The notes below the pieces were generated by a model. That model was not told the DNA's origin and did not search any database. It saw nothing but the letters and a program-made list of their open reading frames with translations. This document shows positions 1-7,887 of a stretch of DNA of 64,000 nucleotides, piece by piece. This DNA is from Novosphingobium jiangmenense. Lineage in GTDB: Bacteria; Pseudomonadota; Alphaproteobacteria; Sphingomonadales; Sphingomonadaceae. The position numbers and the translations under genes are program-made. The stretch lies in assembly GCF_015694345.1 (NCBI RefSeq), contig NZ_JADQDC010000009.1, forward strand, positions 1 to 64,000, written 5' to 3'. Position 1 is the first letter of the stretch. Every line of letters starts with the position of its first letter.

Positions 1-61
1 GCGCAAGCAGAAGCTCGTTCTTCTCAGCTTCGCTCAGCACATGAAGCGGGGGTGGGGCCAT
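1..61 (-). pseudogene. Possible 5' end of an IS66-type transposase, cut by the window edge
   Basis: Reading the minus strand from an ATG at 61 gives about 20 residues containing LSEAEKNELLLA. This resembles the N-terminal 'SxxEKDALI' segment often found at the start of IS66-family transposases. Only this fragment lies in the window, so neither the frame beyond it nor terminal inverted repeats can be checked. It could equally be the start of an unrelated gene or a chance reading. This is a weak pattern match and not an identification. Confidence 0.22.
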
Positions 62-1195
62 CCCAAGGGTGAATCAAACTCCGAGTCACCGCGCAACCAT
101 TTTCTGCCAACCTCGTGAGCAGTTACGATTTTGCCAACACTTAGATAACCCGAACAAAACTAAGCCAACGGAGGAAGGCAGGGCGGTCACCTTTCATTGG
201 AGGGTTACGCAAGATCTGGAAAGCACCGAGCGAGCTTGGTTGAATTCGCATCGTATCACAGAAGGACGTTTGCCGATCTTAAACGTCCACGACTCACCAG
301 TCTCGTATTAACTAGCGAAGGCAAGGTCCGAATAATACTGGTTCATGCATCCCATGCTTGCTAATGCTCTGCTCCCGGCGCATTAACATGAGCAAGCCAT
401 GCTTTGCTCAAGACGAGATTGAGCACCGACATCTTGACAAAATGAACCATATAGGTTATACGCCCCACCCACAGGTCAGGAGAGGGCAAAAGGCCATCCC
501 GCTCCTCTCCCTTCGGACGCTGATGCCCAGAGTCGTTTTGGTCCAAAGGCTTCCGGCGCGATCGGTGCGGCAGGTACTCGCGGGTTCAATGCGGGGCGTT
601 AAGCCCAGGACCCACCGGGCAATCCCTGCCGTTACCCAAGGACAGACAGGACACCCCAGGGCTGATAGCACGGCGCCGAACCCTGAGCGACGCTGCGGAT
701 GCGGAACCCGCCATGATTGTGCGACTTGTCAGCACAAACGACAGGTTCTTTTCACGCAGCCGCTTGCCAGAAGCCAAGGCAGCCCGCGAGCCGCTGCCAC
801 AGCTTCGTCCTCTCGCATATGTCCGCCCTCAGGCTGAGCCGACAAGGGGCCCGGAACCGCCCCCCGGCCACTCGCAACCGGTCCCGCGCCCTCCCCGCGC
901 GTGCCCAACGGCACCCGCACCGGTCGCGCGATCTGTGCTTTCCCACCGGCGTTACCGTCCGCATTCGCCAGCGGATGAGCCTTCATATCACGTGTCCCGC
1001 TCATCCTGAGCTTGTCGAAGGATGCCCACCCCCAACCCCTCCCGCTTGCGGGAGGGGAGACAAGCGCAGCGTCTTGCCCTCCCGCAAGCGGGAGGGCCGC
1101 GAGACTTACTGAACGCAGTGAAGTTAGTCGCAGCGGGGTGGGCAACAAGCGCAACCCTGCTTGCAACCCCAGCCCGCGCGCGCCACAGCAGGCAC
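62..1195. other. Gene-poor stretch with no supported coding region
   Basis: All open frames here are short or overlap each other in several frames, and none begins after a convincing ribosome binding site or shows a recognisable family motif. The segment from about 340 to 480 has lower GC than its surroundings. Around 570-635 there are short self-complementary pieces (CGGCAGG with CCTGCCG, GGGCGTTAAGCCC) that could fold as RNA, but no known RNA family could be matched. The last 200 bases contain the hairpin repeat listed separately. It may be a decayed insertion next to the putative transposase fragment. Confidence 0.5.
1002..1139. repeat. Dispersed intergenic repeat with two near-identical hairpins
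   Basis: The segment opens with a TCATCCTGAGCTTGTCGAAG element, a short dispersed sequence familiar from sphingomonad genomes. Two GC-rich hairpins follow. CCCCTCCCGC (1036-1045) pairs with GCGGGAGGGG (1048-1057), and CCCTCCCGC (1077-1085) pairs with GCGGGAGGG (1088-1096). A related GC-rich hairpin unit occurs at 12100-12210. No gene lies inside. The position just upstream of a peptidase gene start suggests mobile or REP-like intergenic DNA and not a promoter. Confidence 0.6.
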
Positions 1196-1606
1196 ATGGC
1201 GTTCGAGATAGCCGACACCGCGATGGCGGCCATGACGGAAGCAGCGCAGGCTGCCTTGCCGCATGAGGCTTGCGGCCTGCTGCTCGGCACCGGCACAACC
1301 GTCGAACTCGCCCTGCCCGCCGCCAACGTCGCCGCCGACCCGGCGCACCATTTCGAGATCGCCCCGGCCACCCTGATCGCTGCTCACAAGACAGCTCGTA
1401 GCGGTGGGCGGGAGATCATCGGCTACTACCACTCCCATCCCAACGGCCTCGCGCGCCCCTCCGCCACCGATGCCGCCAGCGCCGCACACGATGGCAAGGC
1501 CTGGGTCATCCTTGCCCCGGTCAGCGACGGATCGTGGGCAATTACGTGTTGGCACGATGGCCCGATGGGGTTCGAAGCGCTTTCCTATGCGGTCGTGGCT
1601 GGCTAA
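1196..1606 (+). CDS. JAMM (MPN+) domain zinc metallopeptidase, Mov34/RadC-like
   Basis: A 136-residue protein that is essentially a single JAB/MPN domain. The complete JAMM zinc site is visible: Glu24 in HEACG, then His79-x-His81, Ser89 and Asp92, matching HxH-x7-S-x2-D exactly. Stand-alone bacterial JAMM proteins cleave isopeptide or C-terminal peptide bonds, for example removing C-terminal residues from small sulfur-carrier proteins. The substrate here is not evident, since no ubiquitin-like or ThiS/MoaD partner is adjacent. The open frame extends further upstream, but that part lies in the repeat and is compositionally unlike protein, so the ATG at 1196 is preferred. The chpT gene follows 81 bases later on the same strand. 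Confidence 0.8.
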   Translation: MAFEIADTAMAAMTEAAQAALPHEACGLLLGTGTTVELALPAANVAADPAHHFEIAPATLIAAHKTARSGGREIIGYYHSHPNGLARPSATDAASAAHDGKAWVILAPVSDGSWAITCWHDGPMGFEALSYAVVAG

Positions 1607-1687
1607 GGCTATAAAGGCGTTAACACCTTTGCCTGCACCAGGACTCTCGCGCAGACCCACCGTTCCAAGAAGGCCCCCCATCTGAAC

Positions 1688-2335
1688 ATGACAGCCCCTG
1701 CTTCCGCGCTCGATCTCGCCAGCCTGCTCTGCTCGCGCCTTTGCCACGATATGTTGAGCCCGGTGGGCGCGCTTTCCAATGGTCTCGAACTCCTTGCCGA
1801 GGAGAAGGACCCCGAGATGCGCCAGCGCTGCTTCGAACTGCTCGAGCAGAGCGCCAAGGCCTCGGCCGACAAGCTCAAGTTCTTCCGCCTCGCCTTCGGT
1901 GCCGCCGGTGGCTTCGGCGATCAGGTGCCGGTGAACGAGGCGCGCGCGCTGATCGATGCGCTGGCCGGCAGCAACGGCCGCGTTGCGGTGAACTGGATGT
2001 TCGGCGTCGATGCGCTGGCCAAACCTGCGGTCAAGACGCTGCTCAACCTCGCGCTGATCGGCCTCGATGCGCTGGTGCGCGGCGGCACGCTCGATATCGG
2101 CGCGGAAGTCCACGGGCAGGCCATCGAGATCGTCGTGCGCGCCGCAGGCCAGCGCGTCGCATTCGACCCGGCGGTGGGCAAGGCCCTAGAAGGCATGCTT
2201 CCCGCCAGCGAACTGTCGAGCAAGACCGCGCCCGCCGCGATGGTCCAGCAACTCGCTGCGGCGGTCGGCGGCGGCGTGCAGGTCCACGTCACGGCGGAAA
2301 GCCTCGTCATGGGCGCGGTGCTGCCGGTCGCCTGA
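1688..2335 (+). CDS. chpT: Histidine phosphotransferase ChpT of the CckA-ChpT-CtrA phosphorelay
   Basis: A 215-residue protein with the ChpT signature near its N-terminus, SRLCHDMLSPVGAL, in which His20 is the expected phosphorylated residue. ChpT is a dimeric pseudo-histidine kinase: an antiparallel helical hairpin followed by a degenerate ATPase-like fold. It passes phosphate from the hybrid kinase CckA to the cell-cycle regulators CtrA and CpdR. The degenerate C-terminal half, lacking N and G boxes, is consistent with this. CtrA commonly controls flagellar genes in alphaproteobacteria, so it may bear on the island that starts 24 kb downstream. No CckA or CtrA gene lies in the window. The stop is eight bases before the next start, so the two may be cotranscribed. 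Confidence 0.88.
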   Translation: MTAPASALDLASLLCSRLCHDMLSPVGALSNGLELLAEEKDPEMRQRCFELLEQSAKASADKLKFFRLAFGAAGGFGDQVPVNEARALIDALAGSNGRVAVNWMFGVDALAKPAVKTLLNLALIGLDALVRGGTLDIGAEVHGQAIEIVVRAAGQRVAFDPAVGKALEGMLPASELSSKTAPAAMVQQLAAAVGGGVQVHVTAESLVMGAVLPVA

Positions 2336-2342
2336 GGGCTGC

Positions 2343-3050
2343 ATGATGCGCCGCTGGCTCGTCCACCGCGAAGTGCCCTCGCCCAACTGGAACGAGCGCA
2401 AGCTGCCGGTGACGATGGTCGTGCTGCACTACACCGGCATGGAGAGCGCGCAGGCCGCGCTTGACCGGCTGTGCGATCCGGCGGCTGAAGTCTCGGCGCA
2501 TTACATGATCGACGAGGACGGCACCGTCACCGGCCTCGTCGACGAGGACAAGCGGGCGTGGCACGCGGGCCGCTCAAGCTGGCGCGGCATCACCGATGTC
2601 AATTCGGCCAGCGTCGGGATCGAACTGGTCAATCCCGGCCACGAGTTCGGCTACCGCCCCTTCCCCGACGCCCAGATCGAGGCGCTGCTGCCGCTGCTCG
2701 CCGACATCGTCAAGCGCCACAACATTCCCCGCGCCAACGTCGTCGGCCATTCCGATGTCGCCCCGGCGCGCAAGGAGGACCCCGGCGAGCTGTTTCCGTG
2801 GGAATTGCTCGCCCGCCACCGCCTCTGCCTGCCCACGCCCAAGCTCTCGATGCGCCTGCTCTATGACAACGAAGCGGCGTTCTTCCTCGCCCTCGAACGC
2901 TTCGGCTATGACATCTCCGATCAGGAAGCCGCCGTCCGCGCCTTCCAGCGCCGCTGGCGCCCGCAGCGGATTGATGGGCAAGTCGATGGCCAGATCGGCG
3001 CATTGCTCTTCGAACTCCTGTTGGAACGCGATCTGGGTCATGCTAGGTGA
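2343..3050 (+). CDS. N-acetylmuramoyl-L-alanine amidase (Amidase_2) with C-terminal peptidoglycan-binding domain
   Basis: A 235-residue AmpD/AmiD-type zinc amidase that cleaves the amide bond between MurNAc and the stem peptide. Family motifs appear in order: VVLHYTG with metal ligand His29, SAHYMIDEDG, WHAG, IELVN, and GHSDVAPARKEDPG carrying the second His and the Asp-containing zinc loop. The last ~60 residues (YDISDQEAAVRAFQRRW) form a PG_binding_1 domain. No signal peptide is visible, so it may act in the cytoplasm on recycled muropeptides like AmpD, or be exported in an undetected way. Two adjacent ATG codons (2343 and 2346) are possible starts. It ends six bases before the RNase P RNA. 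Confidence 0.88.
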   Translation: MMRRWLVHREVPSPNWNERKLPVTMVVLHYTGMESAQAALDRLCDPAAEVSAHYMIDEDGTVTGLVDEDKRAWHAGRSSWRGITDVNSASVGIELVNPGHEFGYRPFPDAQIEALLPLLADIVKRHNIPRANVVGHSDVAPARKEDPGELFPWELLARHRLCLPTPKLSMRLLYDNEAAFFLALERFGYDISDQEAAVRAFQRRWRPQRIDGQVDGQIGALLFELLLERDLGHAR

Positions 3051-3055
3051 CCGCT

Positions 3056-3465
3056 CGCCAGGGGGCCGGGCAGCCGCGTGATCGCAAGATCCCGAGGAAA
3101 GTCCGGGCTCCACGAAACAAGGGTGGCGGGTAACGCCCGCCGGGCCGAAGGCGCAAGCTGACGGTCAAGGGAAAGTGCCACAGAGAGCAGACCGCTAGTC
3201 CGCAAGGACGAGTAAGGGTGAAAGGGTGCGGCAAGAGCGCACCGCGCGACCGGCAACGGAAGCGGCACGGCAAACCCCACCCGGAGCAAGATCGAATAGG
3301 GACTGCGCGCTCTTTTTGAGCAGGCCGGTTTCGGGCCAGCAGTCCGGGTTGATTGCTTGAGCGTTCCGGCAACGGTCCGCCTAGAGGAATGGCTGCCAGC
3401 GGCGATACGGTCCACTTGTGGGATACCGTCGGCGCTACAGAACCCGGCTTACAGGCCCCCTGGCG
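3056..3465 (+). ncRNA. rnpB: RNase P RNA (class A), catalytic subunit
   Basis: The RNA component of ribonuclease P, which removes 5' leaders from pre-tRNAs. The 5' and 3' ends form a perfect 12-bp P1 helix: CGCCAGGGGGCC (3056-3067) with GGCCCCCTGGCG (3454-3465). The conserved GAGGAAAGTCCGGGCTCC block follows P1/P2, and AGAACCCGGCTTAC near the 3' end pairs back in the P4 region. The internal AGGGTGAAAGGGTGCGG stretch matches the family core. Length is about 410 nt, usual for class A. The overlapping short frames in this segment are not genes. Confidence 0.96.
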
Positions 3466-3510
3466 CTTCGATGGTTTCCTACATGCGCATAAGGCGTTAG
3501 GAGAGGCTCC

Positions 3511-4452
3511 ATGTCCGGCGGCCACCACCATCCTCATCACGACCATGACCACCATGGGCACGGTCACAGCCACGCCCCCGCCAGCTTCGGTCGCGCCTTT
3601 GCCGTCGGCATCACGCTGAACCTCGGCTTCGTGGTGGTCGAGGCGGTCTACGGCTTCATCGCCGGCTCAATGGCGCTGGTCGCCGATGCCGGCCACAACC
3701 TCTCGGACGTCCTCGGCCTCGTCATCGCCTGGATCGCCAGCGTACTGGCAGCAAAGCCACCCTCGGCGCGCTTCACCTATGGCTTCAAGTCCAGCTCGAT
3801 CCTCGCCGCGCTGGGCAATGCCGCCTTCCTGCTGGTGGCGCTCGGCGCGATCCTGGTCGAGACGATCCGCCGCCTGATCGAGCCGGAGCCGGTCGCCGGA
3901 GGTCCGGTCATGGCCGTGGCTGCGGTCGGCATCGTCATCAACACCGTCACCGCGCTGATGTTCATGCGCGGGCGCAAGCACGACATCAACATCCGCGGCG
4001 CCTACCTGCACATGGCTGCGGACGCTGCGGTTTCGGCAGGCGTCGTTGTCGCGGGCCTGCTGATCACGCTCACCGGCGCGCAATGGATCGATCCCGTCAC
4101 CAGCCTTGCCATCGTCGGCATCATCGCCGTCGGCACCTGGGGCCTGCTCAAGGATTCGCTGCGCATGGGCCTGCACGCGGTGCCGCCGGGGATCGACGAG
4201 CAGAAGGTCCGCCACTTCCTCAATTCGCTCAATGGCGTCGAGGCCGTGCACGACCTGCACATCTGGCCGATGAGCACCACCGAGACCGCGCTGACCGCGC
4301 ACCTCGTCATGCCGGGCGGCCATCCCGGCGACAACTTCCTGCACCAGCTGGCGCACGAGCTTGAACACGATTTCGGCATCGGCCACGCCACCGTGCAGGT
4401 CGAGACGATCGACGGCCACGAATGCGCGCTGCTGCACGACCACGTGATCTGA
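3511..4452 (+). CDS. Cation diffusion facilitator (CzcD/ZitB-type zinc efflux)
   Basis: A 313-residue inner-membrane divalent-cation/proton antiporter. The first ~21 residues are a histidine-rich metal-sensing tail (HHHPHHDHDHHGHGHSH). The transmembrane metal site is visible as ADAGHNLSD (His62, Asp66) in TM2 and as HMAADAAVS in TM5. The C-terminal cytoplasmic dimerisation domain contains VHDLHIWPMS, typical of the CzcD/ZitB group. Zinc is the likely main substrate, with cadmium or cobalt possible. The start is 45 bases after rnpB. A strong terminator lies 180 bases downstream. No metal-responsive regulator is adjacent. Confidence 0.9.
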   Translation: MSGGHHHPHHDHDHHGHGHSHAPASFGRAFAVGITLNLGFVVVEAVYGFIAGSMALVADAGHNLSDVLGLVIAWIASVLAAKPPSARFTYGFKSSSILAALGNAAFLLVALGAILVETIRRLIEPEPVAGGPVMAVAAVGIVINTVTALMFMRGRKHDINIRGAYLHMAADAAVSAGVVVAGLLITLTGAQWIDPVTSLAIVGIIAVGTWGLLKDSLRMGLHAVPPGIDEQKVRHFLNSLNGVEAVHDLHIWPMSTTETALTAHLVMPGGHPGDNFLHQLAHELEHDFGIGHATVQVETIDGHECALLHDHVI

Positions 4453-4629
4453 CCGGGCAGACCCTGACCAAGCGGGCATAGGCCCCAAGGGACATGTCGC
4501 GGTCAGGCGCATTCGGGTCCATCTCTGGCGGCGGAGACGTTCCGACCGGGGCAGAACTACCCCTCCGTCCCGGTTCCTCCCCTTGATGCCCGGCTACTCG
4601 TTCCCTTCGGCCGGGATCGCATTCTCAAA
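4453..4629. other. Intergenic leader-like segment upstream of a strong terminator
   Basis: No protein is supported here. The segment contains several short complementary tracts (for example GACCGGGGCAG near 4540 and CCGTCCCGGTTCC near 4570). It ends at a perfect intrinsic terminator about 180 bases after the transporter stop, which is far for a simple 3' end. It may be the transporter's 3' UTR or a separate small RNA gene. Nothing in it matches a named RNA family. Confidence 0.35.
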
Positions 4630-4666
4630 AGGCGCGCTGCCCCACGCAGCGCGCCTTCTTTTTGCC
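4630..4666 (+). terminator. Strong rho-independent terminator
   Basis: AGGCGCGCTGC (4630-4640) pairs perfectly with GCAGCGCGCCT (4646-4656) around a five-base loop and is followed by TCTTTTTG. Upstream A residues (AAAA) make it usable in the other direction too. It ends the transporter transcript or an unannotated small RNA and separates it from the fasciclin gene. Confidence 0.85.
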
Positions 4667-4809
4667 ATTTATCTTTCTTGATCAATCACATGCACCATCG
4701 GCCATGTGGTTTGCCGCAGCGCCAACACCACCTTGGATCGCGGAGGGGCGGGCCGGCAGCCTGAAGTCATGCGCCGGACACAGCCATGTTTCGAACAAGG
4801 AGTTAGAAG

Positions 4810-5385
4810 ATGAGCCCCAAGTTCCTGATCGCGGCCCTCGCCGCCACGGCCGCCACCGCCGCGCCGGTATTCGTGACGCCCGCTTTCGCCAACCACCATG
4901 AAGAGACCAAGATGGTCGGCGGCGCGGCGATGTACCCATCCAAGACCATCGTCGAGAACGCGGTGAACTCGGCCGATCACACCACGCTGGTTGCCGCGGT
5001 CAAGGCCGCCGGTCTGGTCGACACACTGAACGGCACCGGTCCGTTCACCGTCTTCGCGCCGACCAACGCCGCCTTCGCCAAGCTTCCTGCCGGCACCGTC
5101 GACACGCTGCTCAAGCCCGAGAACAAGGCCACGCTGACCAAGATCCTCACCTACCACGTCGTCCCCGGCAAGGTGACCGCGGCGGAGCTCGTCGCCAAGA
5201 TCAAAGCTGATGGTGGCAAGACCGAACTGACCACCGTCTCCGGCGGCAAGCTCACCGCCTCGCTGATGGGCGACACCGTCATGCTCACCGACGAGAAGGG
5301 CGGCATGGCCCACGTGACGCAGGCCGACGTCATGCAGAAGAACGGCGTGATCCACGTGACCGACGCAGTCTCGCTGCCGAACTGA
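4810..5385 (+). CDS. Secreted fasciclin (FAS1) domain protein
   Basis: A 191-residue exported protein with one FAS1 domain. A signal peptide is evident: Lys4, an Ala-rich core and an AFA-N cleavage site near residue 28. FAS1 hallmarks are visible: TIVENAVNSADHTTLVAAVKAAGL, then TVFAPTNAAFAKLP (H1 region) and YHVVPGK (the YH motif), ending in NGVIHVTDAVSLP. FAS1 proteins act in cell adhesion or matrix interaction, and their precise bacterial roles are usually unknown. The ATG follows AAGGAGTTAGAAG, an excellent ribosome binding site. It appears to be a single-gene unit between a terminator and a repeat. Confidence 0.9.
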   Translation: MSPKFLIAALAATAATAAPVFVTPAFANHHEETKMVGGAAMYPSKTIVENAVNSADHTTLVAAVKAAGLVDTLNGTGPFTVFAPTNAAFAKLPAGTVDTLLKPENKATLTKILTYHVVPGKVTAAELVAKIKADGGKTELTTVSGGKLTASLMGDTVMLTDEKGGMAHVTQADVMQKNGVIHVTDAVSLPN

Positions 5386-5408
5386 TCGGGCCTGACACCC
5401 GCCAGAAA

Positions 5409-5508
5409 ACTTCGTCATTGCGAGGAGACGCAGTCGACGAAGCAATCCAGAGCGTCATTGCAAACCGCTCTGGATTGCTTCGCTTCGCTTCACTCGCAAT
5501 GACGAAGT
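5409..5508. repeat. 100-nt near-perfect hairpin repeat
   Basis: The outer arms ACTTCGTCATTGCGAG (5409-5424) and CTCGCAATGACGAAGT (5493-5508) are exact complements. The inner arms CGAAGCAATCCAGAG (5438-5452) and CTCTGGATTGCTTCG (5468-5482) are also exact. The 'CGTCATTGCGAG ... GAAGCAATCCAG' unit is a common dispersed repeat in sphingomonads and related alphaproteobacteria. It sits between the convergent fasciclin and clpX genes. Confidence 0.85.
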
Positions 5509-5543
5509 CTGGTCCATGAGCTCTGGTGAGAAATCGCCAAAAG

Positions 5544-5579
5544 AAAAGGGCGGGTGCCTCTCGGTACCCGCCCTTTCTT
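5544..5579 (-). terminator. Terminator of clpX, usable in both directions
   Basis: AAAGGGCGGGT (5545-5555) pairs perfectly with ACCCGCCCTTT (5566-5576). On the minus strand the hairpin is followed by TCTTTT, and on the plus strand by CTTG. It lies 22 bases past the clpX stop and is the expected end of the clpX transcript, facing the convergent fasciclin gene. Confidence 0.85.
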
Positions 5580-5600
5580 GTGTTCAGTTGAAGCCGGCGA

Positions 5601-6857
5601 TCAGGCCGCCTCTTCCTTGCCCTTGTGGACGCGGATCGGCTCCTTGCGGCCTTCGACGACGTCCTTGTCGACCACGACCTCGGCAATGTCGGTCTCGGTC
5701 GGCACGTCGAACATGGTGTCGAGCAGCAGGCCTTCGACGATCGAGCGCAGCCCGCGCGCGCCGGTCTTGCGTTCGATGGCCTTCTTGGCGATCGCTTCGA
5801 GAGCGTCGTCGGTGAAGGTCAGCGTCACGTCTTCCAGCTCGAACAGCTTGGCATACTGCTTGATCAGCGCGTTCTTCGGCTCCTTGAGGATCTTGACCAG
5901 CGCCTCGATGTCGAGGTCGTTCAGGGTCGCGATCACCGGGAGGCGGCCGACGAATTCGGGGATCAGGCCGAACTTGAGGAGATCCTCAGGCTCGGACTTC
6001 TGCAGCAGTTCGCCGACGCGGCGCTTTTCCGGATCGGCAACGTGCGCGCCGAAGCCGATCGAGCGCTTCTGCAGGCGGTCGGCAATGATCTTGTCGAGCC
6101 CTGCGAAGGCGCCGCCACAGATGAACAGGATGTTCGTGGTATCGACCTGCAGGAATTCCTGCTGCGGATGCTTGCGCCCGCCCTGCGGCGGCACGGAGGC
6201 CGTGGTGCCTTCCATCAGCTTGAGCAGCGCCTGCTGCACGCCCTCGCCCGAAACGTCGCGCGTGATCGAGGGATTCTCGGCCTTGCGGCTGATCTTGTCG
6301 ATCTCGTCGATGTAGACGATGCCGTGCTGCGCCTTCTCGACGTTGTAGTCGGAAGCCTGGAGCAGCTTGAGGATGATGTTCTCGACGTCCTCGCCGACGT
6401 AACCGGCTTCGGTCAGCGTGGTGGCATCGGCCATGGTGAACGGCACGTCGAAGGTCTTGGCGAGCGTCTGCGCCAGCAGCGTCTTGCCCGAACCGGTCGG
6501 GCCGACGAGCAGGATGTTCGACTTCGAGAGTTCGACATCGCCGCCCTTGCCGCTGTGCTTGAGGCGCTTGTAGTGGTTGTGCACGGCGACCGAGAGCACG
6601 CGCTTGGCGCGGTCCTGCCCGATCACGTAGTCGTTCAGAGTCTCGAAGATGTCGCGCGGGGTGGGTACGCCGCCATCCTTCTTGCCGGCGATGCCGGCCT
6701 TGGTCTCTTCACGGATGATGTCGTTGCACAGTTCGACGCATTCATCGCAGATGAACACGGTCGGCCCGGCGATGAGCTTGCGCACTTCGTGCTGCGATTT
6801 GCCGCAGAAGCTGCAGTAGAGGGTGCTCTTGGTATCCGATCCGGAAAGCTTGGTCAT
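5601..6857 (-). CDS. clpX: ATP-dependent Clp protease ATP-binding subunit ClpX
   Basis: A 418-residue AAA+ unfoldase that feeds tagged proteins into ClpP. The N-terminal zinc-binding domain has Cys15, Cys18, Cys37 and Cys40. Walker A is GPTGSGKT (about 119-126), Walker B is [10 protein letters not shown], and the pore loop GYVGEDV is present, as is the ClpP-binding loop region (SIGFGAHV). Length and order are canonical. In alphaproteobacteria ClpXP degrades CtrA, linking it functionally to the ChpT relay encoded upstream. It lies 150 bases after clpP on the same strand, with a hairpin in between and a second hairpin just before its start. Confidence 0.97.
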   Translation of the reverse strand: MTKLSGSDTKSTLYCSFCGKSQHEVRKLIAGPTVFICDECVELCNDIIREETKAGIAGKKDGGVPTPRDIFETLNDYVIGQDRAKRVLSVAVHNHYKRLKHSGKGGDVELSKSNILLVGPTGSGKTLLAQTLAKTFDVPFTMADATTLTEAGYVGEDVENIILKLLQASDYNVEKAQHGIVYIDEIDKISRKAENPSITRDVSGEGVQQALLKLMEGTTASVPPQGGRKHPQQEFLQVDTTNILFICGGAFAGLDKIIADRLQKRSIGFGAHVADPEKRRVGELLQKSEPEDLLKFGLIPEFVGRLPVIATLNDLDIEALVKILKEPKNALIKQYAKLFELEDVTLTFTDDALEAIAKKAIERKTGARGLRSIVEGLLLDTMFDVPTETDIAEVVVDKDVVEGRKEPIRVHKGKEEAA

Positions 6858-6872
6858 TCGTCCATCCCAGGC

Positions 6873-6889
6873 GCCTCTCCACGAGAGGC
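6873..6889 (-). promoter_or_regulatory. Hairpin in the clpX leader just upstream of its start
   Basis: GCCTCTC (6873-6879) pairs with GAGAGGC (6883-6889) around a three-base loop, 16 bases upstream of the clpX ATG on the minus strand. It sits beside the ribosome binding region, so it could modulate translation. It lacks a T-run and is not a terminator. Confidence 0.35.
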
Positions 6890-6956
6890 GGGCCCGATCA
6901 TCCTACTACCGCAAGGGCATTAATCAACCGGACTCGATTACAGTTACGCATTCCTA

Positions 6957-6994
6957 GGGGGCAAAGCCTTTCGCTGCGCTTAAGGCCCTGCCCC
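6957..6994 (-). promoter_or_regulatory. Imperfect hairpin between clpP and clpX (possible attenuator)
   Basis: GGGGCAAAGCCTT (6957-6969) pairs at 11 of 13 positions with AAGGCCCTGCCCC (6982-6994), starting 14 bases after the clpP stop. No T-run follows on the minus strand. It may reduce read-through or stabilise the clpP mRNA. It suggests that clpX is at least partly expressed from its own promoter. Confidence 0.4.
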
Positions 6995-7007
6995 TCAGGG
7001 GTATTCC

Positions 7008-7700
7008 TTATGCGGGCGCGCCGCCCGAACCTTCTTCGCCGCCCACCGAGTCGGTCGCCGGGCGCGACTCGAAGACCTTGTCGACGAGGCCGAAGTTCTT
7101 CGCTTCCTCGGCTTCGAGGAAGGTATCGCGGTCCATCGCCTTCTCGATCTCGTCGAGCGAGCGACCGGTGAACTTGACGTAGAGGTCGTTCATGCGCTTG
7201 CGGATGCGCAGGATCTCGCGCGCCTGGATCTCGATGTCCGAGGCCATGCCGCGTGCGCCGCCCGAAGGCTGGTGGACCATGATGCGCGCATTCGGCAGCG
7301 CGATGCGCATGCCCGGCTCACCGGCGGCGAGCAGGAACGAGCCCATCGAGGCAGCCTGGCCGATGCACACCGTCGACACGCGGGGGCGGATGTACTGCAT
7401 GGTGTCGTAGATCGCGAGACCCGCCGTCACCACGCCGCCCGGCGAGTTGATGTACATCGAGATGTCCTTCGAGGGATTTTCCGACTCGAGGAACAGCAAC
7501 TGGGCGATGATCACCGAGGCCATGTGGTCCTCGACTTCGCCGGTCACGAAAATGATGCGTTCGCGCAGCAGGCGCGAATAGATGTCGAAGCTGCGTTCGC
7601 CGCGGCTCGATTGTTCGACCACGACCGGGATCAGCGCGCCGGTGACGGGATCGGTGGTGAATTTTCCTTGCGCACTCGATGCGCCGAACAGGTCGAGCAT
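7008..7700 (-). CDS. clpP: ATP-dependent Clp protease proteolytic subunit ClpP
   Basis: A 230-residue serine protease forming the tetradecameric chamber of ClpXP. The nucleophile is Ser118 in GQAASMGS and the catalytic base is His143 in MVHQPSGG; the Asp lies further on. YINSPGG is the family oxyanion-region motif. The open frame continues far upstream, but the ATG at 7700 (MLDLFG) is preferred because GAGG sits six bases before it; an ATG at 7712 is the alternative. The tail after residue ~210 is Gly/Glu-rich and a little longer than in E. coli ClpP. It precedes clpX and is divergent from a secreted amidase. Confidence 0.95.
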   Translation of the reverse strand: MLDLFGASSAQGKFTTDPVTGALIPVVVEQSSRGERSFDIYSRLLRERIIFVTGEVEDHMASVIIAQLLFLESENPSKDISMYINSPGGVVTAGLAIYDTMQYIRPRVSTVCIGQAASMGSFLLAAGEPGMRIALPNARIMVHQPSGGARGMASDIEIQAREILRIRKRMNDLYVKFTGRSLDEIEKAMDRDTFLEAEEAKNFGLVDKVFESRPATDSVGGEEGSGGAPA

Positions 7701-7887
7701 GGAAATCCTCATATGGTTAGGCTTCGCTATGTCGCGTGCCACGGCGCGATGTTCAAGGGCGTTAAGGCCGAATCCGGGGATTTGCGGGGGGAATTCCTGC
7801 CCGAAGGTGTCGGGCACACCTAGGCGCTTGCATGTAAAGGTAGGGTTGAGCAGCATCGCGGCACAGGTTCGGCATGAGGATAGCCCG

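Noticed and set aside
560..700. Possible 6S, tmRNA or SRP RNA in the gene-poor region
   Set aside because: Short complementary pieces exist, but the conserved cores (tag-peptide codons, T-arm pairing, the SRP GGAAG loop) could not be found on either strand.
1124..2113. Minus-strand 329-residue frame opposite the JAMM and chpT genes
   Set aside because: It lies antisense to two genes with clear catalytic motifs, and its composition (Arg/Gly/Glu/His-rich) is typical of antisense frames.
6858..6923. Plus-strand 432-residue open frame opposite clpX (5625-6923)
   Set aside because: It is the antisense shadow of clpX in high-GC DNA, with no ribosome site and no family motif.
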